This document shows, piece by piece, positions 23,801 through 34,300 of a stretch of 64,000 nt of DNA. The stretch's first letter is position 1; each line of letters begins with the position of its first letter. The stretch comes from Halichondria panicea (lineage: Eukaryota > Porifera > Demospongiae > Suberitida > Halichondriidae): assembly GCF_963675165.1 (NCBI RefSeq), contig NC_087381.1:5395378-5459377 (forward strand), in the 5' to 3' direction. The translations under genes were made by a program, and so were the position numbers. The notes beneath the pieces are model-generated. The model saw nothing but the letters and a program-made list of their open reading frames with translations. It had not been told where the DNA came from and did no database searches.

Positions 23801-26447
23801 TGTAGCTTGAACAGAACTTGCACATGCGTTACTTATAACTGAAGTGATCCTGTACCAAGAACGATGGAACAGGGTCACTAAGTAGAAAGCTGTATATACC
23901 AGGAACATGGAACACTAAAGTAGAAGCTTGAATTATAGCTCCTGCTGCTGACTGGGATCCTACTCCATGCAGAACCTGGAGCCATACTTCTCTGAGACTC
24001 CAGGCTTCTTTACTGTGATCCTAATCCACAGTGCATATATCTATAGTACTCAAATGTTTCAGCATGCCTCCAGTCTGGTTTAGTTTTATTGCTCCTGAGT
24101 TGCTGTGCAAGTCATACATGATAACAACATCACTACATGCACTGCATTATATTTCTGGTTTCTTTATAATCATGTCACCAGCCGAGGGTTTGCACTTTAG
24201 TGCTCTAGTTTGTTTGTTTGTCTGTTTGTCACGAGTATATCTACTCACCTGGATGCCACAGCACTGCGTTTACAGCATGGATAGCCTTCACACAACAATA
24301 TCTTGGTTTAAATAGTGACAGATTGTGATGTTAAAGCTTCTTTGTCGAGCAAAAGCTAAGAAGCTTGAACAAGCTTGTGACTGGGTCTGCTTACCTGGAT
24401 GCTCTAGCACTGCGTTTACAGCATGGGTAGCCTCCACATAACAAGTCAGTACTTCTAATAGTGGCAGCTTTCGGTGTTAAAGCTTCTTTGTCTAATAAAA
24501 GCGAGCAAAATGTAGCTTGAACAGAACTTGCACTTGCGTCCTGTACCAGGTCCAGAAACAATGGAACAGGGTCACTAAAGTAGAAAGCTTGCTTTAGCTG
24601 ACTGGGATCCATGCAGGACCTGGAGCCATACTTCTCTGAGACTCCAGGCTTCTTTGCTGTGATCCTAATCCACAGTGCATATTATCTATAGTACTACTTG
24701 TTCTCAAATGTTTCAGCATGCCTCCAGTCTGGTTTAGTTTTATTGCTCCTGAGTTGCTGTGCAAGTCATGCATGATGATGATAACAACATCACTATATGC
24801 ACTGCATTATATCAGTCTTTTGGTTTCATGTCACCAGCCGAGGGTTTGCACTTTAGTGCTCTAGTTTAGTTAGTTTATTATTCTATACTTGACTGTTCAT
24901 TATACTGATAATAAGTACTTGGCTTTCCTGCCCAACTTTAGCTTCTCAGTCTGGCTCATGTGACAATCCTCCAACCATTCCCACTGGATCCAGGATTTTC
25001 GTTGGTACAGCATTTGGAGAGACTGCATTCTACAGTTGTAACACTGGGTATCAGCTGTCAGGAGCAGCTAATGTGACCTGTCAGGCTAGTGGAAGTTGGA
25101 GTACTATACCAAGCTGTACTATGATGGGTGTGTTGTTGTCAGTTTTGCTTTGAATCAATGCAGCGATGAATTTATCCTCTGCTCACTCTTATAAATGGCC
25201 ATCTTAAGTATAGTCACCCATGTACTAGCGTGGCACTGTGAGTGGAGATAAAGTAGCACGTGAAACCATGCAGTAGCAAGCATGGCAACATTTATGATAG
25301 CAGAGAGAGAGATATATACCGACATAGAGGGAGAAACGACATGCACTCCTATTTAAGCAGCCAAGAAGAGCACAATAACTGCTGCGCTGCGCAAGAGTTT
25401 AGACATAACAATAAACAGGGGCAGATCTAGCAGGTAGCAGAGGGTGCTCAAGCAACCCCCTGACCTTGAACAAATTATTTTTGTCAATGTGTCTCACTCA
25501 TTGGCTGTGGAAGTCACTCTCAGACACTTGGTACTAGCTAGCGGAGTAGCTGTATCTATTTTATTACAGTAGTGTCTTTTAAAAGCTGTGATAAAAGCTT
25601 GAGTAGCTGCACAAGCCACTGCAGTGCAGACGGAGTGCAAGGAACCTCTGCAATGCAAACCACACATCACATTGACACTGCACCCACCGGAAATGGCGTC
25701 AAAAGGGGGCGTAACTTATATAAGCTATCGCGTGGGAGACTCCTTCCCTCTCTTGCTCAGCACCTACCTACCACTTTTTCTAGATCCGCCACTGAATAAA
25801 CGCCCACTCTCGTTTAAACACCCTCTCTACAGACGTTTCTAGGAGATAAACCACCCGGACATTTAATCAAATACACCGTTGATTTATAATTATATGAGGG
25901 TTCTTATTAGGGACAATTGGACCAAAACTGGTTCTTGTGGTTTCACACATAAATTATTATGTTGACACTTAAACACCCATACACCAGATACGACTGATTT
26001 CACTACTATTATTGTGGGCGCTGTGATGGCGACTGTCATTGTGTTGCTGATTGTTGTCTTTGTTGTTGTGATTGCCTTCAAGAATTATCAAAGCAAAATT
26101 CGTGATTCTATAAAGAAGAACAGGTATAATAATTGTGTAGGAATATACAAGAATAAATAGGTGAACCATGCAACAGAACACCATGCAGCACCATGAATAA
26201 ATTACTCAGCACTCTTGTTTCTTTATACAGCACCGTTAACAATGTGACCACCATCACTGAGGAGACAATAATGACTGATATTCCACTCAATGGCATTCCT
26301 CGCTCCATGATGAGTCTCCCCTCACTTCCAGCAGAGTATGAAGAGCCTGATATGACGGTAGAATCAGAGTATGAGGAGATATGGTCCTCTGAGAATGGTG
26401 ACAATGAGCACATCTTTGCCTTGGGTCCCTGTTCTGCATACAAGTAG
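11894..26447 (+). CDS. Receptor 2: sushi/CCP receptor with YEEI tail, long TE-filled introns
   Basis: Exons: signal 11894-11954 (MEYCMYQTRAIFIFLLCIVE); sushi 12027-12209, 12753-12923, 15883-16050, 17053-17223, 18357-18521, 18590-18763, 18853-19029, 19127-19297, 19382-19555, 22773-23109 (split by an insertion), 23170-23343, 24942-25127; TM 25988-26123 (IIVGAVMATVIVLLIVVFVVVIAF, then KNYQSK); tail 26231-26447. All sushi exons are phase 1-1 and TM to tail is phase 2. Leaving out the interrupted exon gives an open 775-aa frame. The tail has AEYEEP and ESEYEEIWSS; YEEI is the classic Src-family SH2 ligand. A sushi exon near 12,492-12,700 is wrecked. The span is long, so I cannot exclude that it is two genes or that some middle exons are unused. 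Confidence 0.65.
12490..12700 (+). pseudogene. Wrecked sushi exon in receptor 2
   Basis: It matches the TCGTCTCCTGTGGGTCTC family exon, but the acceptor AATAG reads AATCG, a 4-base insertion makes TAA after SISN, and further small insertions interrupt the second half. Confidence 0.8.
13071..13576. mobile_element. Nested TAGTCTCATGAATC MITE with near-perfect 9-bp TSD
   Basis: Inverted ends of about 55 bp (TAGTCTCATGAATCAGCCGC and its complement). Flanks GGGGTTGGG (13062-13070) and GAGGTTGGG (13577-13585) match at 8 of 9 bases, as expected of a Mutator-like element. It contains an 11-bp tandem repeat at 13340-13405. Confidence 0.8.
13340..13405. repeat. Six-copy 11-bp tandem repeat
   Basis: CATGCGTAATG repeated six times without change. 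Confidence 0.95.
14560..14880. repeat. Diverged direct duplication in receptor 2 intron
   Basis: A block starting TCTGTCTCACAGCTCC and running to AGCAGATGGTGT (about 14,566-14,623) recurs at about 14,741-14,803, both followed by GTTGTTGAGCTGTATCAGTTTCATC. No coding sequence is evident. Confidence 0.7.
15252..15651. mobile_element. Mutator-like MITE with perfect 9-bp TSD
   Basis: About 69-bp TIRs (TAGTTGGGCGGAGTCCAACC and its complement at the right end). TGGTGAGTG is duplicated at 15243-15251 and 15652-15660. 400 bp, no ORF. Confidence 0.92.
16385..16650. repeat. Foldback repeat
   Basis: ATGAGGGGATGGAGTGTCTTACT (about 16405-16428) pairs with AGTAAGACGCTCCATCCCCTCAT (about 16604-16627), with longer imperfect arms around GATATCAGGAGC/GCTCCTGCCGATAT. 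Confidence 0.8.
16853..16915 (-). pseudogene. Fragment of ETPE-repeat (Helitron-like) coding sequence
   Basis: On the minus strand it reads LRQDTETPDRPQARLQ, the same motif as the minus-strand repeat at 41,160-41,700. Isolated fragment. Confidence 0.5.
17264..17598. mobile_element. MITE with TAA target duplication and paralogous empty site
   Basis: Ends AGCCCCGTTTAC and (complemented) AGCCCAATTTAC. TAA flanks both sides (17261-17263, 17599-17601). The duplicated segment at about 16,090-16,112 reads straight through (GGTGACACTAAGTGTCATGG), so this is a clean insertion. A 3-bp TAA duplication fits PIF/Harbinger-type elements. Confidence 0.88.
17860..18058. repeat. Foldback repeat with GTTGTCGAGAAGGCTTGC ends
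   Basis: GGCCCTCTATGGTGTTGTCG (about 17,871) pairs with CAACAACACCATATAGGGCC (ending about 18,043), both embedded in AGCTAGCTAGCT. A related end occurs at 18,231-18,258. Confidence 0.8.
19592..20057. mobile_element. Foldback element with about 84-bp near-perfect arms
   Basis: Left arm 19592-19676 (AAAAATTGCTAGGATTGGCC ...) and right arm 19972-20057 are essentially identical in inverse orientation, with about 300 bp between. High arm identity suggests recent origin. No ORF of note. Confidence 0.85.
20240..21591. mobile_element. CAGTGGCGTAG...CTACGCCACTG element with 5-bp TSD TAATG
   Basis: TAATG is duplicated at 20235-20239 and 21592-21596. Termini are CAGTGGCGTAG inverted. Inside, from about 20378, is a second element-like start (CAGTGGCGTATATCCAGG) homologous to the 55293-55491 element. 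A 5-bp duplication with CAG..CTG ends recalls hAT-related elements that make 5-bp duplications; no transposase is visible. Confidence 0.85.
21992..22359. mobile_element. Mutator-like MITE with perfect 9-bp TSD GTGCAGAAT
   Basis: TAGTCGGGCGCCGCCGCCCT at the left is inverted at the right; arms of about 90 bp. GTGCAGAAT at 21983-21991 and 22360-22368. GC-rich ends contrast with the surroundings. A right-half copy lies at about 51,290-51,444. Confidence 0.92.
22833..22981. mobile_element. 149-bp TIR element inside a sushi exon of receptor 2
   Basis: CTACACAGTAAAAACAC at the left and GTGTTTTTGCTGTGTAG at the right are inverted with one mismatch. The paralogous exon at 56075-56254 reads straight through (TTTCACTGGTACAACAACTGG), which shows the insertion point within a coding exon; about 10 extra bases follow the right end. 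Insertion brings stops. Confidence 0.85.
23399..24870. repeat. Insertion made of a GC-rich tandem pair and a two-unit 0.7-kb repeat
   Basis: Begins with a 52-bp unit (TTACCCGAGGCGCGTGGGCG...) present twice at 23399-23450 and 23451-23502, then two diverged units of about 700 bp (23,505-24,208 and 24,209-24,870), each starting TGTTTGTCTGTTTGTCACGA. The paralogous intron at 56,755-56,800 lacks all of it. No coding function recognised. Confidence 0.8.
25160..25200 (+). pseudogene. Stub of the AICPPLTL-type sushi exon, receptor 2
   Basis: CAATGCAG acceptor followed by about 35 bases resembling exon 37553 (receptor 3), then cut off. The same stub is at 57,060-57,095 in receptor 5. Confidence 0.6.
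25416..25794. mobile_element. CAGGGGCAGATC...GATCCGCCACTG MITE with AATAAA TSD
   Basis: AATAAA at 25410-25415 and 25795-25800. The orthologous insertion is at 57331-57682, so the element predates the segmental duplication. Confidence 0.85.
25988..26447 (+). other. Type 2 TM exon and YEEI tail exon
   Basis: TM exon 25988-26123 follows an ACACCAG acceptor: TTDFTT then a 24-residue hydrophobic helix and KNYQSKIRDSIKK. Tail exon 26231-26447 has PRSMMSLPSLPAEYEEP, SEYEEIW and a final PCSAYK. It lacks the cysteine-rich membrane-proximal domain of type 1. Confidence 0.75.
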
Positions 26448-29400
26448 ACACTTATAGTAACTTAAAAAAAGGACTCGAACCACTATTAGATCTAGTTAAC
26501 TTAATGTGTATTAAGATTAAGTGCAGCACTGCAGCAGAGCACTCTAGTTATATTGATAGTACTATATGGTTACTAGAGTAAATTATTATTGTTATCCATA
26601 CAACTTCTATTATAGTTATCTTTACCTCTTTACAATTATGGCAATGTTCAAAGTATCCCTTTCTGTCAATTTTCTGTGTGCTTTTAAACTGTCACAGTTC
26701 AGGTATTAGAGAGACTCTATAAGCTCCGTTTACACCAGGCCATTAAAGAATTAAGCGGTTTAGCTGTGAGTAAACACGAAGAGCTTATGCAATATCAGAT
26801 AGTATGTTTTGGCATGGCCATGGGTCCTTATCCTGCGTAAGGGCTGCAGAAAAACAGCCGTAAGTTCACCTTATTTTCTGAAAGCTTAGAAAGAGCCTTT
26901 GTTTTTTGGTATAATTATAATTTGTCATTTTTCGGCTATGGACGTATTGACTGAAATCTTTCATCTCCGATACTCTTTGAAAGATCTCTTATCCGTAAAT
27001 CCTTGAAATTAAAATAATGCACAGAATTCAATTTATGGCAGCGGAAAGAGTATATACGTCCTGAACTAAATAAATTGGATGACATTACAGCTTTAAATTT
27101 GTCTTCAATTTCTTGTCTAATGTGAAAATATTAATACTTTGCCGAGTTGTTCCGTTTCGACTGTGATCATTCAGAATCTTAATTTCAATCTCAAACATGT
27201 CCAACAGTTATTGCTGACTTCAATAGTTTGGAATGCTTAATATTATACATTTGAGCTATGGATAACACTGCTGTTATTATGAGATCGGTGATAGCTTACA
27301 ATTATTGTTATTTAAGTTGCCCGTTGTTGTATTTATTGCTGTGGTTGTTACTATATAGTCTATGATAAATCTAAGCAACACTGATTCCTATCACTCATGC
27401 AAGGGAGTTCCTTTAATAGTATATGAATCATCCTTGTCACATAATAGATTGACTGCATGGACCTGTAGTTATTAAGAAAAAGCTTTTTAAAACCGTACAT
27501 TTAAATCATGCAAAGGCTGTCGGTCGCAGTACAGCGTGGAAATGCGGCCTCAGTGATGGGCACAATGGACTCGCAGACCCTCTCGCTCGAAACATTGGAC
27601 CTTTGAATTACTACATTATTTATTGTTGTACGAATTACACCTGGTCTGTACATGTATACGTATACTATGTAGTTATTATATATACATATACTATATCCTA
27701 GCTATTATTACGAGTGTGTAACAAGTTTCTTACTGATCTGATGATGTCATTTGCTGAATTGAGGCCGAAACACATCAAAAAGCAAAATTCCTCTATAGAA
27801 ACAAGGTATTCCAAACAATAAACAAATCTAGAGTGTCGTTTGTGTAGACCTCTATGGTTGACAACAAAGTAGGTGCTCATAATAATTATATAATTACATA
27901 ATAATTATCAAATCCTGGCGACCTTCGGCACAATAAAGTTATACTAAGATCTAATGTTTCCAAGATCTCAAAATGAACTAGATCTACTGCATGTACCGAG
28001 CCAGTAGTTAATCTTTCTTCTCTGCATTGTTGAATGTATCATAATTATCAGTGTAGCTATAATATTAACCTAGCCAGTCTGTTTTAATTATCATTCATGT
28101 ATGCACTTTGTGTCCAGTTTTAGGTCCTTCTCCATCCAGCTGCTCAAGTTGTCCTTGTAACAAGGACAACTTACGAAGGAACAGTGACCTATTCAGCTGT
28201 GATACTGAGTACTTACTGCCAGGATCAGCTACAATGAGACGTCTGGCTATATATAGTGGAAGTTGGAGTACTGCACCAACTTGTCCACGTAAGATTCGTA
28301 AACTCTTAATTGCTACCGAATAAATCAACAATTGGCCCAATTTTATGTGTCTATCTCCACATCACAGTTGTTACAGTGGAAACAGGTTTTACATTGGTTA
28401 ACAGTAATGACATAATTATATGTTACACTTAATGAAAGGAATGACCATAATAATTATTGATGTCATGATAGAGGTTAATTATTATTCGTGAATTGTGACT
28501 TTTTTTACCAATAATTATTATTAAGGTATAGCCGATAAAGGCTATATTATAATGGGTCCAGAACCTTCACTGGTACGACATTTCAGTGGGGATATGGCCA
28601 CCTACACTTGTAACACTGGTTACCAACATTCAGGATCATCCACTGTGACTTGTTAGGTTAGTGGAAGTTGGAGTACTGTACCAACTTGCCCATGTAAGAT
28701 TTGTAGTTCTTACCTATCGTATAAAACAGAATGTATAATCAGACAGCTGCCAGATGAGAACGTATGTGTGGAACAAGCTGATTTTTCACAGGTCTACCTA
28801 TGAACAACTTAGCTAACCTCTAAAATTAATAACCCAATTCTAAAAATTAATATGCATGATAATTATTAGCCTCATTTCCAGCCTCGTTGTTTTTAGCTAG
28901 GCCGCCAACTAGGCCTGGTATTGATTGTATCTGCATGGGCGTGATTAGGAACCAAAAAACAAAAGCAGAGAGATTTGCAGAAACAACACACCTGTCAACA
29001 AGGGCCGGCAGTGTTGATCCTACCTACTAGCTTGTAGTCCATCACAAAGGGCAGTGATTGATAGCAAGAGACATGCGCATGAAGCCGAGATATTTCAGCC
29101 ATCATTTATTTTCAAATGGCTAAAAAATGATGAGCAGCTGATTTCAAATTCAAGTTTATCTACTTTGAGTTTTGAAAGCTTAACTTTATCCTAGCTATGA
29201 GGCAGAATACAGGTGTGAAGTAACTCTCTCCTCATCCCAACTGCCAAATGACGTGCTAGTTACAAGTGGAAGTTATGAGCTCACTTTTGACAGGGTAATT
29301 ATTATTAAATAATACCATTGATTTGTATGAGGGGGATAATTGGACCCAAAAAATGAGGAACTGGTTCTCGTAGAATTACATGTGGTTTCACACTTGAACA

Positions 29401-29537
29401 CCCATACACCAGATTTCACTACTATTATTTTGGGCGCTGCCATGGCGACTGTCATTGTGTTGTTTGTTGTTGTGATTGCCTTCAAGAAGTATCAAAGCAA
29501 AATTCGTGATTCTATATAAGTACAGATATAATTATTA

Positions 29538-29611
29538 TGGAATGCCATTGGGTGGAATATCAGTCATTATTGTCTCCTCAGTGGTCTAAAGAAGGAAGAG
29601 TGCTGAGAATA
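29538..29611 (-). pseudogene. Inverted fragment of a type 2 tail exon
   Basis: The reverse complement reads CTCAGCACTCTT... and ACTGAGGAGACAATAATGAC..., matching the start of the tail exons at 26231 and 58173 with part missing. It is the only receptor piece found on the minus strand. Confidence 0.85.
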
Positions 29612-29995
29612 ATTATAATGTTGTTTAACATAGACTATAATATTGACCATACAAACTTCTCTTTCCTAAAAAATGATCATGGTAATGTGCAAGAGTAATA
29701 ATCGATTTTTGTCGATTTCCTGAGTTGTGATATTTTGGTATTATGACAGTGACCATGCAATCGGATATATCGTTTATGTAAAAAAAATATTACAGTCCGC
29801 GTCCCCTATAGAATTGCAGTCAAGCGGCATGCATGTGTATAACACTTGTTCACCTTGACGAGACCCTCTTACAAAACTTAAACACTGAAATTAATCCTTA
29901 GTACAACTGATAATGATCATCAACGTACTGAAATGCATGGTTTATTGGCATGCATCAAAACCTTTTTCTCTTTTAGCAAGAGTATAATTATTATA

Positions 29996-30262
29996 GAGAG
30001 AGAGTATCGAACGTAGGCATACTGTATATCAGAGGTATATGGCAGAGATTAATGTGACTTCCTGTACCTGTCACAAGCTTGGAATTTGCACACTGACCAA
30101 TCCAAGCGTGGGTGATGTAATAAGTAAAAGAAAATAGATTACATCACCCACGCTTGGATTGGTCAGTGTGCAAATTCCAAGCTTGTGACAGATACAGGAA
30201 GTCACGTTACTCTCCGCATGTGTCTGATGTACAGTATGCCTACGTTCGATACTCTCTTCTCT
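29996..30262. repeat. Large near-perfect palindrome
   Basis: Arms 29996-30121 and 30138-30262 pair over about 125 bp, with a 16-bp spacer. One arm is homologous to the intron of receptor 1 at about 9,690-9,835, so the palindrome was made from a duplicated intron piece. Confidence 0.9.
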
Positions 30263-31322
30263 AAGTAGCAATAGTGAAATTTGGAATTTATGCATGATTG
30301 CCACCTACACTTGTAACACTAGCTACAAACTTTCAGGATCGTTCATTTGCAGTGACCTGTCAGGCTATAATTATAGGTAGCGGAAGGTCATTTACTATTA
30401 TTTTGACCATTTGAGTGCGTGGTTTCTCATAGAGTCACTCACTCAACAACAACACTATTAACCTGACCACTATAAATTCTACATAGCTTATTTGGATAAT
30501 GGTCATTCACATGGCTAAATTAAGGCCCTTGACCACAATCTACTACCGGGACAATAAACAGCTTGTGTCACGAAATGCCATGCCTTAAAAACCCTTTGTT
30601 GCATATAGAAACCAGCATAGAACCACTTGCTGCGTAGATGTGAAAAAAATAATTCGGTATACATTTTGTTCTGTTTTTGGTGGCTGGAAATGAAATAGTA
30701 ATTGCATCGAAACCATGCATGCATATGGTGTCTAGTAAATTTCCCACAGGAATCATTAATGTCTCGTTGAATGTGTCACTATAAAAGCAATGATTTGATA
30801 GTTTGGGTGGGAGGTGGGAACCTTTACCGAAAGGTCACCTTACTGCAATAAAAAATTATGCCATGTATTGGCACTTGCTATTCCTTTGATCTCAGAGGTC
30901 AAAAGGCAACAATATCCATTACTGAAATGAAATTTCATGATGACGTTTGTGGTCTTTGTTTTCGAAGTTTGAGGTCAATCAGCGAAAACTGCAAATATTT
31001 TATGCCTCAAAAATATCTCGCTATTATAGCTTAGTTGTATATCAATGACAATGATATCTATGGATTACTGAAATTATTTTATTCCGCCGGCAACACATGA
31101 ATGTTCAATTCGGTATGTGATCAATTTTCGTGACAAATATTCGTTGTCTTTGCATGTTGAAAGGTTTGCCTGTAAATGCATGTATGTATATCTACCATAA
31201 GTACTAATTATGCAAAAGCAACTATAATTATATAGCTACATATACATCCAGTTAAGTGGGTAGAAGCTAAAAAAGCAATTACCTTACATGATTCCCAGTT
31301 TGGCACTGAATTGAGTTATAAA

Positions 31323-31389
31323 ATGGCGTACTACATGAACCAAGCCAGAGCACTCTTGATCTTTTTTCTCTGGCACTGCATTGTTGAAG
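31323..31389 (+). other. Signal-peptide exon (probable first exon of receptor 3, or orphan)
   Basis: ATG opens MAYYMNQARALLIFFLWHCIVE and ends phase 1 at GTATGG. It is followed at 32,055-32,310 by fossil 3' exons before a second, shorter signal-like exon at 32506. Its phase fits the sushi exon at 32858 directly. Confidence 0.7.
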
Positions 31390-34300
31390 GTATGGGTAAA
31401 AACTCTAACTCTATAGACTACTTTCCCCTTTTCTGTCAATTTTCTGTGGTAAATTTAAACAGTTGGGGTATTAGAGAGACTCTATGACGATGACCATTGG
31501 GATATCGTTTATATATAGTCCGGCCCCCTAAATATTTCACTCTCACTTCTATTCCATTCTGCTTATCACATGATATTTAGCGGACGGGCATGTGGATTTG
31601 GATTAATTAATGTATATACGATTTCAGTGCGAGCTGTTGTTTTATACTTTAATTCTTCTCTTGTTGGAATATGTAGCGTGGAAAATTGCTAAAACACAAT
31701 GTGAAGTCAAGCTGTGTACAATTCTTAAGATGATAGAAACATGAAAATAATAGTGAAGAATCAGCAGCGTAAGAATGTGGCCGAATTATGCTCAGTATAA
31801 TAGTATGCTAAAAGAACTGAATGCACAACCTAGTATATATAGACATAACTCCTGCTGGACCCAAGTGCAATAAATATTATTGATGAAAAACAACTGTTTA
31901 TAGCAAATTTCCCCAATTAGTGGGAGCATGCAGTAAGATAGTTGAGTGATTACGTTTTATTGGCTAGTAAAGTTGAAGGAAGACCGATCTATTAGTTGGG
32001 TATGCTCATATTACTCAATGCAACATGTTATACACATTACAATACCATTACGTGTGGTCCAACAGTTATTGCTGACTTGAATGCTCATGCAATACAATAA
32101 CATCCTTTGAGCTATGGATAACATCCGTACCATCCTTGTCACATGCACAATAGATTGAGTGGATCTGTTACAATATAGCTATTTTTACGGGTGTGTAACA
32201 AATTTCTATTTTGGTACTGATCTGATGATGGCAATTTTCTATTGTTTGTGAATTGCGGCTAAAACACCAAATTCAAATTCCTCTATAGAAACAAGGTATT
32301 CTAAACAATATAGAGGTGTGCACATAATTTACATATAGTCTGTGCAGACTGTGAACAACAGTGCTCATTTTAATATAGATGAGCTCATTGCATGCATGTG
32401 CCATGGTGTAGTATAGATCTGTAATCCTGGTGAAAACTTTTGTTTTAGTTATTTATATATATATATATAATCAGGTAGATCTACTGTTTCTACAAGATCT
32501 CTAAAATGAAATACTGCATCTACGGAGCATGTTTATTCTCTGCATTGTTGAAGGTGTCAATCAGTAGCCAGCCTGTTTTTAATAATGGCGATTACCGTTC
32601 ATCTATATATATTTATGTCCAGTTTTAGGTCCTCCTACACTCAGCTGCTTAACACCGCCTACTATTCAAATGGCTACGTCTCTTCAAGAACGTCCTTCTC
32701 AGCAACGTACAGCTGCAACACAGGGTACCAACTGTCTGGATCCCCCACAGCAATTTGTGAAAGGGAAGACTTTTACTGGGACTCTATAGCCACATGTATG
32801 ATAGGTAAGTATGAATGCTACAATTAATTGTGGTGTATATAAATTATGTAATTATAGTGGATTGTGGTCCCTCTCCCTCTATTTCCAATGGGTCACCTGG
32901 TACTCCAACAAGGACAACATTTGGAGGGACAGGGACGTACAGCTGTAATACTGGTTACGTACTGTCAGGATCATCCACTGTTACATGTCAAGCCAGTGGA
33001 AGTTGGAGCACTATACCAATTTGTCAACGTAAGATTTGTAACTCCTGCTATTACACCATAGATAGAGTAGAGAGGGATTGGCAATGGAAGTGGTTCACGT
33101 GATGCTTCTAAAATGGATTAGTCTATGTGTAGCTCAGAAATAATCTGTGTTTCACTTTCTACCCCGAGAAACTTATTGAGCCCTATGACCATGCGTCTCA
33201 AAGACCCCTCTAAACACTTAAACAAGTGCCCCCTGATAGTGAGTATAATTTGGAAATGAATCCTGATTGTCGTGAAGTAGGGCCAAGCCAACTTAATTAC
33301 ATGCATCACAGAATGCAGCGGGTCTCTTTTTGAAAATCTAAAAAATCCTACAAACCACCCACTCCATACCCTTATAAGGCTTATTTGTGACCACAACTTA
33401 CCAGTGTGGTTTGGGAAGCCTAACAATTTCTCAAAACACCCACTTTCCCTTCATTTTTAATGAGTTCACGATTATACCTTATTATAAACGGGTACTAATT
33501 TTAGCGAATTTTAGTGAATTTGTAATTAACGCTAAATTAAGTACACGCTAATAATAACGCAATTGAATCTCATTAAAAAAAGTAAGTACATTTGTTTTTG
33601 TTTTTTTCTAATGTACTTTTGTAATGTAATGTACTTTTGAGAGTATGCTAAGCAATCTAGCCCTTTTTTCATCTGTGTCTGACTCCAAACTTTCCATTTA
33701 ATTTAAAAACTCGTACTTTACTAATACTGTGGTAATGTATTTGCTACAAATCCGCCAAAAATAGTATCCTAAAAACAGAGAAAAATCTGAAAATGCTAAA
33801 ATTACCCGTAATAATAAGGTATATATTACAGGCCTGGCTGGTCTATAAATTGCTAATGAAAGTCCGTGAAACATGTTATAAGTTGGCTTGGCCTATATAA
33901 TTATATTTAGCTAGTCTAACACAGAGCGATTTTTCATGCTTTTGTTAATTTATTAACACAATTTGCAGTTGCATTAAAAGCATAAATAATGAGACTTGTA
34001 TGAGTGATGATGTTATTCCATCAGCATTGTTCGATTGTATCTCAATTGGCTGCATGTGCATGGTTACAAGAGTATAAATTATGTACTTTAATTGTGACGT
34101 AGGTCTGGCAGAATGCGACGTGTGCATGTACAGTCTATTTGAGCACTCTTTTTCTAATAGAGTATTATTATTATACTCTTCCTAATAAACTCTCTATTTA
34201 ATAAAAATGTGTTAATCGCTCATTGCAGCCATCTGTGGATCCCCTCCTTCTATCTCAAATGGATCTCCTGGCACACCCACTAGCATCATACAAGGAGGGA

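Larger units (their letters stand above)
26800..30380 (+). pseudogene. Wrecked sushi receptor copy
   Basis: Fossils in order: tail end at 26,815-26,835; membrane-proximal and TM remains 27,168-27,360; juxtamembrane remains 27,755-27,830; signal exon 27,973-28,036 with stops and a lost donor; a chimeric but open sushi exon 28118-28288 (GPSPSSCSSCPCNKDN, cysteine spacing abnormal); sushi 28,555-28,695 with a TAG; Ig exon 29,070-29,296 with stops; type 2 TM 29,400-29,520 ending in a stop; a sushi half at 30,299-30,380. Mixed type 1 and type 2 parts show it is a composite of two degraded copies. No product expected. Confidence 0.8.
29645..31389. repeat. Segmental duplication copy A (partner 51635-52991)
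   Basis: Both blocks start with CATACAAACTTCTCTTTCC and end with the MAYYMNQARALLIFFLW signal exon, with matching landmarks between (for example GGTCAATCAGCGAAAACTGC). This copy holds the palindrome; the partner has the LINE fragment. Confidence 0.85.

Noticed and set aside
23302-24612. Frames of 73-94 aa in the 0.7-kb repeats
   Set aside because: Not conserved between the two repeat units in frame and no recognisable domain.
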